A stretch of DNA of 64,000 nucleotides from Glycomyces sp. TRM65418. Its GTDB lineage: Bacteria; Actinomycetota; Actinomycetes; Mycobacteriales; Micromonosporaceae. Below are positions 18,174 to 27,375 of the stretch, piece by piece. The stretch lies in assembly GCF_019710475.1 (NCBI RefSeq), contig NZ_JAJFAX010000001.1:124001-188000 (forward strand), in the 5' to 3' direction. The first letter of the stretch is position 1. Each line of letters starts with the position of its first letter. The notes below the pieces were generated by a model. The model saw only the letters and a list, made by a program, of their open reading frames with translations. It was not told the origin of the DNA and ran no database searches. The position numbers and the translations under genes are program-made.

Positions 18174-18880
18174 GCGTGTCCTTCAGAGGCGACCGGGTTG
18201 AGTGGCCCGAGAGTAGAGCCCCGGTGCGACACAGTTTTGTCGAACAACGCACAGTCACTCGATGACATCAACGTTCCGGAAGGAAGCGTTCGGCGCGTGC
18301 GCAGCGCTCCGACTGACCCATGACCGCTGCCAGGCGAGACATCGACACCGCTCGCATGCGCTCAGGCGGCTGAAGCCGCCGCACAAGGATCAGGTGGTGC
18401 GAGCGGCGTCGGTGACGCCTTCGCGGCTGTCGCCGTAGCGGGGCGGCTTCGGGGCGACGGTTCCGCCGGGGGTATGCGAGCGTCCAGGTGAGTCGGTAGG
18501 CGATGCGGCCTATGGCGAAAACGGGCCCCGGGCCGGAGTACGCGGTGCCGTTGAAGAACACATGGTCTCGGCCCGAGTGCACGGGATCGGGGACGACGGT
18601 GGACTTCCAGACGCCGATCTGGTGCCATGGCGTGCCGTCAGTGCTGCTGAGGAGCTGGATCTCGGCGGTCCGCAAGCACCGGACCGACCGGAACCGGCTG
18701 GCGCTCTACGTCGCACCCGGGTTGCAAAGGCGGTGAGGAGCGGAGCCGCAGCCTCGGTGGCGAGCGACCGCTGCTGCCTGCACGCCTACCAAGCATGGGC
18801 GCCGGACGCGCATGCGGGCACCGACGGCTGGAAGGAAGTCAGCCGGATGAAGCAAGAGGCGGAACGGACGTGGCGAGACC
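18174..18880. other. Degenerate interval with gene scraps
   Basis: I see no intact gene. A minus-strand reading at about 18460-18675 (SSTDGTPWHQIGVWKSTVVP and following) and a plus-strand tail at 18780-18894 (YQAWAPDAHAGTDGWKEVSR) have protein-like composition. Both lack a beginning or an end and neither family is known to me. They are most likely decayed coding DNA. Confidence 0.35.
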
Positions 18881-19357
18881 ATGGCCGCCGCTGACGACTG
18901 GTATCCCCTTCCGCGCCTTGAGGACGTACTAAACGACGACAGCGGCCGCGTCGTCCTCGGGCTCGACTTCGGCGGCGTCGTGAACTGCGACCGGCCGCGC
19001 TGGCCCGACAAGCCGCGGAAGAAGCACGTACGCACGTCCGTCGGCGAGTACCTGATCACATGGTCACCGGGCTTGCGAGACGAGCTGAAGGCTCTGGCGC
19101 AGCACCCGCGTGTGCAGATCGGCTCACGAAGCTTCGGACTCCGAGCGTGCGCTCGGCCGTCTCGCGGCCACGATTTCGTTGCACCAGCCGATCGTGACGA
19201 CCGAAGTGCTGAGTGCGTTCGATCCCTGGACCGCTCGAGCAGTCATGGGGGCGCTCGCCGCCCTGGCGGGATCCAGCGCCTTGGAGGACCACATCGGGTT
19301 GTGGAAGCCGGCCGACCCGCCGCCATCGCGACCGGGCAGCTATTGGCTTGGACCTGA
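18881..19357 (+). pseudogene. HAD-like protein, damaged
   Basis: The first 80 residues look like a small HAD-family domain of the kind with an LDxxGVxN motif: VVLGLDFGGVVNCDRPRWPD followed by YLITWSPGLRDELKALAQHP. The expected continuation (a WATTW-like strand) is absent. After about 19118 the frame yields Arg/Ser-rich sequence, while another frame at 19110-19415 becomes protein-like (LHQPIVTTEVLSAFDPWTAR). This suggests a frameshift or a join of two old genes. Function cannot be assigned. Confidence 0.4.
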
Positions 19358-19441
19358 ACCGAAACGGCCGTTCAAGCCTGTCCCGAATCTCGCCGGTCGA
19401 GGTACTCGTAGGTAGCCCGAACGGGTGTTGGGGGGCGTGGC

Positions 19442-19794
19442 ATGGGGCAACTGATTTCGCTCGGGTTTGATCGGGACGAGCGGGAGTTCTTCGCTCGGAC
19501 ACTCGAGCAGTGCGAGGGCCCGCTCAAGTCACCGATGCCTTGGCGGTGTTCATCGGCTTCACGGATGCGAGCGACATGGTCAAGCGCTGCTACGGCATAG
19601 CCGACCGGGTCCGTCGAGACGGCCGCATCGAGGATGCCGACCTCAAACGGGGCCAGCTCGCGTGCGAGATCCTGTTCAGCAGCGACATCTACGGCTCTGG
19701 CCTGGACCGGGTAGCGACCACCGGACTCGACGATGCCGACGCGATTGGGCTGCTGAGACGCATCCAGGTCAAGATGCTGAACCTGCGTTACTGA
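19442..19794 (+). pseudogene. Hypothetical protein, probably frameshifted
   Basis: It starts as MGQLISLGFDRDEREFFART in one frame. The frame then appears to shift around 19530 into one reading ALAVFIGFTDASDMVKRCYG and ending RRIQVKMLNLRY. The two halves look like one small globular protein of about 115 residues. I do not recognise the family. It lies among other scraps upstream of a truncated transposase. Confidence 0.35.
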
Positions 19795-19862
19795 ACCCCT
19801 CACCTGCCAACTAGCCACCATGATTCCGTTGGCGTGCTTGTACTTACGATGCGGCAGCGGGT

Positions 19863-20450
19863 GTGGTGAGGGTGTCTGAGGAGATCTGGATCGAACCGTT
19901 CTCGGGGCTGCGGCCCAGGGTGTTCGCTCGGTTGGTGCGCGAGCTGGAGCGCGAAGGCGCCGACGCTGCTGGGCCGGGCCGTCCCCGGAACCTGTCGCTG
20001 GCCGACCGGGTGCTCCTGGTCGCCGCCTACTGGCGCACCAACCTGACCATGCGCCAGCTCGCGCCGCTGTTCGGGATCTCGAAGTCGGCTGCCGACCGCA
20101 TCATCGACGACCTCGGCCCCAAACTCGCCTTGCGGCCGCGCAGGCGCTTCGCGCCAGGCACGGTCCTCATCGTCGACGGCACGCTCGTCCCCGCCCGCGA
20201 TCGGGCGATCGCCGTTTCCAGCAAAAATTACCGGTACTCGACCAACCACCAGGTTGTCATCGACGCTGATACACAACTGGTCGTCGCCCTCGGCACGCCG
20301 CTGCCGGGCAACCGCAACGACTGCAAAGCGTTCGGCGAGTCCGGCGCCGAGCACGCCTGCCGCAACGTCGACGTCATCGGCGACGGCGGCTACATCGCCA
20401 CTTCCGCGATCATTCCGCACCGCCGCCGACCAGGTGAAGCACTGGTCAGC
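19863..20450 (+). pseudogene. Truncated DDE transposase (IS5-type, HTH_Tnp_4/DDE_Tnp_4 kind)
   Basis: The reading frame opens with a helix-turn-helix (LSLADRVLLVAAYWRTNLTM, RQLAPLFGISKSAADRIIDD). The first catalytic Asp is in VLIVDGTLVPARDRA, then STNHQVVIDADTQLV and GTPLPGNRNDCKAF, with the second Asp in VDVIGDGGYIATSAIIPH. The family continues with an RARVEHAFARMK segment carrying the catalytic Glu. Here the sequence departs after HRRRPGEA, so the final third is lost. It cannot be active. Confidence 0.8.
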
Positions 20451-20953
20451 GGCGGTTTTGTCATGTGCGGCTCTGCGCGGCCGTCGGACGCTCTTGCGCG
20501 GTTATCTGTGGACGAGACGTGGACGGGAATCGGACCTGGTCTCGGTCTTCCGAACGACACAGGACGACCTGGGTCCGCGTGATCTGTACCGACTCCGACC
20601 ATCTCAACCAAGGGTTCGCGACAAGTTTGGTCCGAGGCGGGCGGCAGCAGGTTTCGGCCGTGCGGGACGCGGATCGCGCTCGAGTTGCGACGGGCATGCC
20701 CTCGACGCACTCGACGGTGGCGACTAGTGATGGTGCGCCGGGATGCCCCGCTGCATCTTCTTGCGGCGCTCGTACGCACTGGCTCGCCATCTCGACGACT
20801 TCGCCGCCTCCTCGGCAACGCTCTGGAAGAGGAACAAGCGCGCCGTCTCGTGGGCTCCGGCAGTAGATGAAGTACCAGGCCAAGGCCGCCGACCCGTCTT
20901 CGCCGGCCGCGGCTGCGCCATCGTCGCGATGATTTCCCGCGGCCAAAAGTAGA
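20451..20953. other. Gene-free interval after the truncated transposase
   Basis: No supported gene. A minus-strand stretch near 20740-20900 (LFLFQSVAEEAAKSSRWRAS) has protein-like composition but no start, RBS or known relatives. The interval probably contains flanking debris of the transposon. Confidence 0.3.
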
Positions 20954-21310
20954 ATGGCGATCGTGACACCTCCTCGCAAGCGCCGGGCGATCATCCTCTT
21001 CGGCGCCATCGGTCTCGCAGGCCTCGTCGGAGCAGCGTTCCTCCTCGCCCCCAACCAGATCACTGAGGCTCACCCCGGCACCTGCGTGTCCCGGTATCTT
21101 GGCGGCAAATACCTCATGGTCGACTCCTGCGATTCGATGTTCGCCACGTACGCCGTCATCACGTCAAACCCCGTCCCAGAATCGATGAACGACTCCGCCG
21201 ACTGGGAGGAGCGCTACTGCGAAGAGCGCGTCGACGGCTGGTCGACCTACAGCGTCGCCGAAGCCGACGGTGAGGACCACATCGTCTGCCTGGGCAGGGC
21301 GAACCATTAG
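20954..21310 (+). CDS. Small secreted or membrane-anchored protein (LppU/SCO3897-like)
   Basis: A 118-aa protein. A basic N-terminus (PPRKRRA) and one hydrophobic helix (about 12-32, IILFGAIGLAGLVGAAFLLA) act as a signal anchor. The outer part has three cysteines besides the one near the end: TCVSRYLGGKYLMVDSCDS, ERYCEERVDGWSTYS and HIVCLGRA. The Cys spacing and the closing VCL motif resemble the small LppU/SCO3897-type exported proteins that often flank membrane genes in actinomycetes. Function is unknown. It is the only intact gene in the 18-22 kb decay zone, and the start could also be the GTG three codons in. Confidence 0.55.
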   Translation: MAIVTPPRKRRAIILFGAIGLAGLVGAAFLLAPNQITEAHPGTCVSRYLGGKYLMVDSCDSMFATYAVITSNPVPESMNDSADWEERYCEERVDGWSTYSVAEADGEDHIVCLGRANH

Positions 21311-22264
21311 CCCGAGCAGCTGCAACGTCGTCGTCACTGAAGCCCCTGGCGTTCACCGCCGCCTCGGAGCGTGCGGCGAAGCGGATGTCGAATGAGGGGC
21401 GGATGAACTCGCCGAACTGCTGGGACACCTCGATGCCGCCTGACGCCGAGACGACCGCCGAACACGTCTTCGTCGCACTCTCGGACGCGACTCGGGGCGC
21501 CGTCCAGGCCGATCCGGCGTCCCTGTCACCGAATTCGCCGGCCAGTCGCCGGTCGGACCATCGCCATGAAGCTCCTGAAAGCACAGTTCGAGCAGACCAT
21601 GGGCTTCTACCGAGACGCAGCTAGGACGGGGCCTCGGTCGTCGTGCAGTCCGCACCTCATGCGGCGCTCCGATCGAAGAGCGCCGGAACAAGGCCACCGG
21701 GGCCTGCTCGCCGCACTCCTCATCGTCCCCGGGAGCGTCTCGGCAGCGGGATCGGGAGGTCCCCTGGTGCACAGTGGTCTCCGGGAGGCGTCCGGTGCGG
21801 TCGCCGTCTGTCGCTCCATTTGGGGCGGATGTGGATCCTGCTGCCGAAGTGATGCGAATTGATTCCGACTCTTCTTGAACCCCAGCAGAAATGGCGGAGA
21901 ACTTCATCCACTTTGCGGTGGCATTGATCAGGCGATTCATCGTCCGCGCGCAATGCGGAACGCAATGACCCTTGACACACCGTGACCGACCGAGTCACTA
22001 TTGTCCCGACAGGAAACCCTCATGCGGCCAATCGGAATACACCTCTGGCCAGCCGCAGTAGACCGAATCACGAAAGGAAACTCCCGCTCTCAGTCGGCCG
22101 CAGAATGATCTTGGCCGCGGCGTGCCCCGCTCTTGCGCGTCGCGCGGGGTCACCGTACCCGCCAGACAGATACGGCCGAAAGGCCTTCGAGCTGACACGC
22201 GGGCATTCCAGCATGCCGTGGGCCGACCGTCATCCGACTCACCCGCTCACCGAAGAGGAACTGG
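21311..22264. other. Long gene-poor leader of the diaminopropionate operon
   Basis: About 950 bp without a convincing gene. The first 600 bp contain only short readings of no known family. The last 290 bp carry a promoter-like pair at 21972-22001 and then a long untranslated or weakly coding leader up to the sbnA-like ATG. I see no riboswitch fold that I could defend. Confidence 0.35.
21972..22001 (+). promoter_or_regulatory. Promoter-like element with internal inverted repeat
   Basis: TTGACA (21972-21977) and CACTAT (21996-22001) are separated by 18 bp. GTGAC (21982) and GTCAC (21994) form an inverted repeat inside the spacer, a suitable operator. It lies about 265 bp before the sbnA-like start, so a long leader would result. 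Confidence 0.45.
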
Positions 22265-23233
22265 ATGATATTCCAAGAAGCCTTTGACATCGTCAGCGAC
22301 GACATATTCCTCGAACTGCGACACTATGTTCCGGGATCAACCGTCTACCTCAAACTCGAAGGACTCAACCCCGCCGGCTCGATCAAGATCAAACCCGCCA
22401 TCGCGATGGTCGAGGAGGCCGAGAAACAAGGCCGACTGCGGGAGAACTCGCGCGTCATAGAGTCCTCATCGGGCAACCTCGGCATTGCCTTGAGCACCGT
22501 GTGCGCTGCCAAGGGCTACCGACTCACCATCGTCACCGACGCCAACACGCAGGAACCGGCGCTGCGCGCGATGGCCGCTCTGGGCACCGAGCTCGTGGTC
22601 ATCGACCGGCCCGACGCCCGAGGCGGCTTCCTCCACCAGCGCATCGAATACATCACCGCGGCACTGCGCGACGATCCGGAACTGGTGTGGCTCAACCAGT
22701 ACGCAAGCCCCGCCAACCCCCGCGCCCATACCGAGACCACCGCGCGGAGCCTGCACGAGCACCTCGGCGACATCGACGTCCTCGTCGTCGGCACGGGAAC
22801 CTCGGGAACGCTCATGGGGTGCCTGGAATACCGCCGCCGATACGGCCTGCGGCACCGGGTGGTCGCCGTCGACGCCGTCGGCTCGGTCACCTTCGGCGGC
22901 CCGCCCCGGCGCCGCTACATCCCCGGATTGGGCGCCAGCCGCCGACCGGAGGTCTACACCGACGCGGAGGACTTCGAGAAACTCCTGGTCGAGGAGGCCG
23001 ACACGGTCGCCGAATGCCGGGCCGTCGCCCGCCGCTACGGACTGCTCGTCGGCGGCTCGACCGGCAGCGTCCTCTTCGCGGTCCGCCGCATCGGCGCCGA
23101 GCTGCCGCACGGCTCGCGCATCGCGGCGATCTCGCCCGACCTCGGCGAGAAGTACCTGTCCACGGTCTACTCCGACGAGTGGGTCGCCTCCCATCCCACA
23201 CTGCAGACGAACAACGGAGCCGTCCATGTCTGA
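22265..23233 (+). CDS. sbnA: 2,3-diaminopropionate biosynthesis protein SbnA (PLP synthase)
   Basis: SbnA joins O-phospho-L-serine and L-glutamate to form N-(1-amino-1-carboxy-2-ethyl)-L-glutamate, using PLP. The 322-aa protein has the cysteine-synthase fold. PLP lysine K41 sits in NPAGSIKIKPAIAM, the SbnA-specific version of this motif. The phosphate- and substrate-binding loop is ESSSGNLGIALS, and GTGTSGTLMG and GGSTGSVLFAVRRIG follow. The start is the ATG at 22265, after GAGGA. It overlaps sbnB by 8 nt, so the two are co-translated. Together they supply L-2,3-diaminopropionate (L-Dap) from primary metabolites, as in staphyloferrin B, zwittermicin and alanosine pathways. Confidence 0.93.
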   Translation: MIFQEAFDIVSDDIFLELRHYVPGSTVYLKLEGLNPAGSIKIKPAIAMVEEAEKQGRLRENSRVIESSSGNLGIALSTVCAAKGYRLTIVTDANTQEPALRAMAALGTELVVIDRPDARGGFLHQRIEYITAALRDDPELVWLNQYASPANPRAHTETTARSLHEHLGDIDVLVVGTGTSGTLMGCLEYRRRYGLRHRVVAVDAVGSVTFGGPPRRRYIPGLGASRRPEVYTDAEDFEKLLVEEADTVAECRAVARRYGLLVGGSTGSVLFAVRRIGAELPHGSRIAAISPDLGEKYLSTVYSDEWVASHPTLQTNNGAVHV

Positions 23234-24212
23234 CTTCCACGTCGTACCAGGTCCCGCCGTCGCCGCGATCATCGCCGAGGACCCGGCACGGCTGCGGCGC
23301 ATCGCCATCGACACCTACCGCACGCACGAGCAGGGCCGCACCGTCAACCCCGACAGCTACTTCCTCCGGTTCCCCGACCGGCCCGACAGCCGCGTCATCG
23401 CCCTGCCGGCCTATCACGGCGGCGAGGTCGACCGCATCGGCGTCAAATGGATCTCCAGCTTCCCGGCCAACCTCCAGGCGGGCCTGCCGCGCGCTTCGGC
23501 GGTGCTCATCCTCAACGACTACGAGACCGGCCGTCCCATCGCGTGTTTGGAAGCCGCCGGGATCAGCGCCGCTCGGACCGCCGCCTCCGCGGCAGTGGCG
23601 GCCGAAGCCCTCGGCGGCTCCGGGCCGCGGTCGGTGTCCGTCGTCGGCGCGGGCCCCATCGCACGCGCCGTGCTCGCCCAGATCGCCGACACCGGCATCG
23701 ACATCACCGAACTGAGCTGCTTCGACCTCGACCGCGAGCGGGCGCTCTCACTGCTCGACGACGCCGCCGAGATCACCGACGCGGCTCGCCGACCGGCCCG
23801 CGACCTGGCGGACGCCTGCACGAGCGACCTCGTCGTCTTCGCGACCACCGCCGCCAAGCCGTACGTCCCGGCCGACACCCCGTTCCGTCCCGGCCAGCTC
23901 CTGCTCAACGTCTCGCTGCGCGATCTCGCGCCCGAGACGATCCTGCAGGCGGCCAACTTCGTCGACGACGTCGACCACTGCCTGAAAGCCGACACCTCGC
24001 CGCACCTAGCCGAACAGCTCACCGGTGGACGCGAGTTCATCACCGGCACCATCGGCGCGGTGCTCGCAGGGGACGTCGAACCCGTCGGCGACCGCCCGAT
24101 CATCTTCTCCCCCTTCGGGCTGGGCGTCCTCGACATCGCCGTCGGCTCCCACGTGCTCGACGAAGCCGTGCGGCGGGGAACCGCCGTCCCGATTCCCTCC
24201 TTCTTCGCGTAG
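23226..24212 (+). CDS. sbnB: 2,3-diaminopropionate biosynthesis protein SbnB (NAD dehydrogenase)
   Basis: SbnB oxidatively splits the SbnA product into L-Dap and 2-oxoglutarate with NAD. This 328-aa member of the ornithine cyclodeaminase/mu-crystallin family has the Rossmann motif VVGAGPIARAVLAQI (about 138-152). VKWISSFPANLQAGLPRASA marks the substrate pocket, and NVSLRDLAPETILQAANFVD and IFSPFGLGVLDIAVG lie near the C-terminus. The ATG at 23226 is inside the end of sbnA, with GGAG upstream. No peptide synthetase or siderophore synthetase follows, so L-Dap itself or a small derivative is the probable pathway intermediate. Confidence 0.93.
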   Translation: MSDFHVVPGPAVAAIIAEDPARLRRIAIDTYRTHEQGRTVNPDSYFLRFPDRPDSRVIALPAYHGGEVDRIGVKWISSFPANLQAGLPRASAVLILNDYETGRPIACLEAAGISAARTAASAAVAAEALGGSGPRSVSVVGAGPIARAVLAQIADTGIDITELSCFDLDRERALSLLDDAAEITDAARRPARDLADACTSDLVVFATTAAKPYVPADTPFRPGQLLLNVSLRDLAPETILQAANFVDDVDHCLKADTSPHLAEQLTGGREFITGTIGAVLAGDVEPVGDRPIIFSPFGLGVLDIAVGSHVLDEAVRRGTAVPIPSFFA

Positions 24213-24228
24213 ACCAGAAAGGACTTCC

Positions 24229-25338
24229 ATGTCCGGCGACATCGTTCTCGACACCGGGGCGGCCCAGCAGGCCCGCAGCGTGCTCGGCGGCAAGCTCTCC
24301 GTCCCCGCGGGGGAAACCGTCGAACGCCTCTACCGGCAGTACTTCCCGCCCGTGCCCGACTTCGAGGGACTGCCAGGGCCCTTGGAGGCCTTCCTGCACG
24401 ACGGCCCGCAAGCGCGCGACCAGCGCCTCGCCGCCCTCCGCGGCGACCGCGAAGCGCACGGCCGCTTCCTGCACGAGTCCCTCGGTGAGCTCTACCCCAA
24501 CGTCTTCGGCTACCGGGACAGCCCTTGCGCCGAAACCGCCGACGACGACCTCGAGGTCGCCATGTTCTCGGCCCGCGTCCGGCTCGAGCGCGAATACCTG
24601 GAGCACTGGCTGCCGTTCCCCGACGTCCCGCGATTCGACGATCAGCGAGATGCCGCCGACCATCTCGACGAGCTCGCCGAGACCAACCCGGGCGTGCACC
24701 ACCCGCTGTTCGACTACCTCGCCACCGAGGCCCCGATCGAACACCTGGAGATGTTCCTTCGCGGCGAGACGATCCGCAACGAGATCGTCGACGACGAGGT
24801 GGCGCTGCTGACCGTGGGCCTCCAAGGCACGCAGAAGGCCGTGGTCGCAGCGAATCTGTGGGACGAATGCGGACGCGGGAAGCTCGAGAACTTCCACACC
24901 TTCTGGCTGCGGCGACTCATCGACGCGTCGCCGGGCGGCTGGGACGGCTTCGCCGAGTACCGGACCGGCCATCCGTGGTTCGCCAAGATCACCTCCAACA
25001 CCAACGCGATGCTCCTGTCGCGCCCGGCCTACGTGCAGCAGGCGTACGGCTGCTTCCTGGTCTTCGAGAGCTGGGTCGCTCCCCACTTCGTCAACCTCCT
25101 GGCGGCCATGGACCGGCTCGGCGTCCATGATGACGACCGGCGCATCTACTTCGCGGCGCACGTCGCGGTCGACCCGCGCCACGCACAAGAACTCGCCGAC
25201 GGCCTCCGGTTCCAGCGTCCGGAGCCGACTCCCGGCGAACTCCACCGCGTCGTGCAGGGCGCGCACCTTGCAGCGGAGGCCGGTCGCCTTCAGTACGATT
25301 ACTGGCTGTCCCACTTCACCGGCGAAACGGCGGCCTAG
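24229..25338 (+). CDS. Heme-oxygenase-like diiron oxidase (iron-containing redox enzyme family)
   Basis: A 369-aa soluble protein of the heme-oxygenase-like diiron oxidase/oxygenase (HDO) superfamily, which includes SznF, BesC and UndA. Expected iron ligands are visible: a glutamate in the first core helix (E174 or E180), E213 and H223 (in DECGRGKLENFH), then H311, D315 and H318 (AHVAVDPRHAQE). The N-terminal about 110 residues are helical and not recognised. HDOs activate O2 for N-oxygenation, decarboxylation, C-C cleavage or nitrile formation on amino acids. Here the likely substrate, from context, is L-Dap or a conjugate. The start is the ATG at 24229 after AAAGGA, 16 bp past sbnB. Confidence 0.82.
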   Translation: MSGDIVLDTGAAQQARSVLGGKLSVPAGETVERLYRQYFPPVPDFEGLPGPLEAFLHDGPQARDQRLAALRGDREAHGRFLHESLGELYPNVFGYRDSPCAETADDDLEVAMFSARVRLEREYLEHWLPFPDVPRFDDQRDAADHLDELAETNPGVHHPLFDYLATEAPIEHLEMFLRGETIRNEIVDDEVALLTVGLQGTQKAVVAANLWDECGRGKLENFHTFWLRRLIDASPGGWDGFAEYRTGHPWFAKITSNTNAMLLSRPAYVQQAYGCFLVFESWVAPHFVNLLAAMDRLGVHDDDRRIYFAAHVAVDPRHAQELADGLRFQRPEPTPGELHRVVQGAHLAAEAGRLQYDYWLSHFTGETAA

Positions 25339-25342
25339 CTCC

Positions 25343-26776
25343 ATGATCACGCTGGCGGCGGTCTCACCGCTCCTCTTCGCCCTTGCCGCCACCGCCGTCT
25401 TCCGCCGCCCCGCGCACCTGGCCGCGGTCCTCGGCGTGGCGGTGACCGCCGCCGTAGTCGTGCTGGTGCCGCACTTCGGCGCAGCGGCGGGCGAGCTCGG
25501 GCGGGCGATGGCCGCCGCCGGCCTCATCACGTTGAGCGCCGCGGTCGTGATCGGTCCCGGCCTCTACCTCAACCAGCAGCTCACCGAGCGGAAGGTCCAC
25601 ACTAGACTGGTGCAGTGGACCGAGACGCTGCCGCTCGACGCCCCGCGCAAGTCCGCGCTGATCGTGGTCGGCCTCGCTCCGGCACTGGAGTCGATGACCG
25701 GATTCGGCGTGTCCCTGCTGGTGACCGTCCCACTGCTGATGGCGGTGACCGACCGACCGAAGGCATTGCGTCAATCGCTGCTGAGCATGAACATCATGCC
25801 CTGGGGCACCCTCGGGCTCGCCACGTTGGTGGGCGCCGCGCTCGCAGGGCGTTCGACGACGGACCTCGCGCTGGGCACGGCCGTGGTCAGCGCCGCGGTG
25901 TTCCCGCTCTTCGGAGCGCTCTCGGCCGCCTTGGCCGCCGCGCCGGGCCGCCGCTGGACCGCCGCCGTCTCCGGCGGACTGCTCGGGGCGGTCTTCTCGG
26001 CGTTCCTCGTGGCCTTCAACTGGCTGGGCATCGTGGAGCTGGCCGGAGTGCTGGCGGGATTGACCGCCGTGGTCCTGGGCCTGCTGATCTTCGCCGGCGG
26101 CCGTCCGGTCACCCTGCCGCCCTGGGAGGTGGTGCGGCCCTATGCGATCGTGTTCGCGCTCGTGGCGCTGATACGGTTCGCACCGCTCGTCGGCGTCCCC
26201 GTGGAGCGGGCCGCCGTCGCCGCGGGCGACGTCTCGTTCAACCCGCTCAGCTCGCCCGGGCTGGCCCTGATGGCGGCCGTGCTGATCCTGGGAAGGTCCC
26301 GCTTCGAGCGACCCCTGCTCGCCGCGGCGGGTTCGCGCGCGTGGAAACCGATCCTGGCCCTGGGGGGCTTCACCGTGATGGCCCAGCTCATGCTCGCCGG
26401 CGGCATGGTGCAGGCCATCAGCGAAGCGCTGCCGGTCGAGACGGCGCTGGGATTCGTCTTCCTGTCGGTCCTGGTCGGCATGGCCTCGGGCTACCTGACC
26501 GGTTCGGGCGTGGGCGGCAACGCACTGATGATGCCGATGCAATCGGGCATCGGCCAGGACCTCGGCGATCCGCTCCTGTTCTCCGCGATCCAGAACTCGG
26601 CGGCAGGCCACACCGTCTTCGCGTCGATGCCGATCGTCCTCCTGGTCCTCGCCATAGCCGGAGGCGCCGAGCGAGGAGAGGACACCAAGCTGATCCGCTT
26701 CAGCCTGCTGACGGCGGTGCCCGTCTACGCCGCGCTCACACTCGGCGCTTTGACCTTGTACGGCTTGGTCGACTGA
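25343..26776 (+). CDS. L-lactate permease (LctP) family transporter
   Basis: A 477-aa polytopic membrane protein (about 12-14 helices). It carries LctP/GlcA-like segments: PALESMTGFGVSLLVTVPLL, then MPWGTLGLATLVGAALAGRS, and VGMASGYLTGSGVGGNALMM near the C-terminus. Known members move lactate or glycolate with protons. It starts four bases after the diiron oxidase stop, so it is the last gene of the Dap operon. Its job may be export or uptake of the small hydroxy- or amino-acid product or substrate of that pathway, which is an inference from position. No iron-siderophore transporter is present. Confidence 0.85.
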   Translation: MITLAAVSPLLFALAATAVFRRPAHLAAVLGVAVTAAVVVLVPHFGAAAGELGRAMAAAGLITLSAAVVIGPGLYLNQQLTERKVHTRLVQWTETLPLDAPRKSALIVVGLAPALESMTGFGVSLLVTVPLLMAVTDRPKALRQSLLSMNIMPWGTLGLATLVGAALAGRSTTDLALGTAVVSAAVFPLFGALSAALAAAPGRRWTAAVSGGLLGAVFSAFLVAFNWLGIVELAGVLAGLTAVVLGLLIFAGGRPVTLPPWEVVRPYAIVFALVALIRFAPLVGVPVERAAVAAGDVSFNPLSSPGLALMAAVLILGRSRFERPLLAAAGSRAWKPILALGGFTVMAQLMLAGGMVQAISEALPVETALGFVFLSVLVGMASGYLTGSGVGGNALMMPMQSGIGQDLGDPLLFSAIQNSAAGHTVFASMPIVLLVLAIAGGAERGEDTKLIRFSLLTAVPVYAALTLGALTLYGLVD

Positions 26777-27375
26777 ACGGGCGTCCCCGCCCTCACCGCC
26801 GAATTGATCCGACGCCGCGGCCTGCATCGGCTCGCCGAAGCGGTCATCGTCGCCCCGACGCCCTCGACGCGCTCGTGGGGACGACCATGGGATGGCGCCC
26901 ACTCACTGGCGACGGCGTCGAGATCTCCACCCCCGCCCTGCCGGTGACCAAGTGACGAGCCGAACGACCACCGAAGGCCCACACGGTCAAGATGATCAGC
27001 GCCGTCACGAGACGCCGGCCGCTCCGAGAACGCCATGCACGTACTGTTGTCGGCCTCGGCCTCCACGGCCTGCTGCGACCTGTTCGCTCTGCCGGGCCGC
27101 ACCGAGACGTTCGGCCCCGACTGGCCGGGCGGAGGACTTTGAGGACCATTGGTTTTGATCTGGTCCGATACACTCGTTCGAGATGGGTCAGGACGTTCTC
27201 CGCCTGTCACAAGTTGAACCAGAAGTTTCTCGCGCCCCACTGCGCCCATGAACCACAGCCGATGGTCGATGCACAATTCAACCGAAAAACAGGTCAATTC
27301 CCTGCTGCACTGAGACGCAAACCCGTCACAAGGCGAACTGAGAACCGGCACCTCCAGCTAAGGAACGACACCCGC
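26777..27375. other. Intergenic region before the cluster regulator
   Basis: About 600 bp with no supported gene; short readings on both strands have no family resemblance. The right 200 bp are less GC-rich and presumably hold the promoter of the LAL regulator. The 18-bp operator found before the biosynthetic genes does not occur here. Confidence 0.4.

Noticed and set aside
21982-22287. A 101-aa open frame spanning the leader of the Dap operon
   Set aside because: It overlaps the sbnA start in another frame, lacks a RBS and shows no conserved features.
22265-26776. A staphyloferrin B-type siderophore cluster
   Set aside because: Only the SbnA/SbnB pair is present; no IucA/IucC synthetases, decarboxylase or iron transporter follow.
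26992-27375. 128-codon N-terminal extension of the LAL regulator
   Set aside because: No similarity, Arg/Pro-rich composition; the family starts with the GRDSEL segment right after the ATG at 27376.
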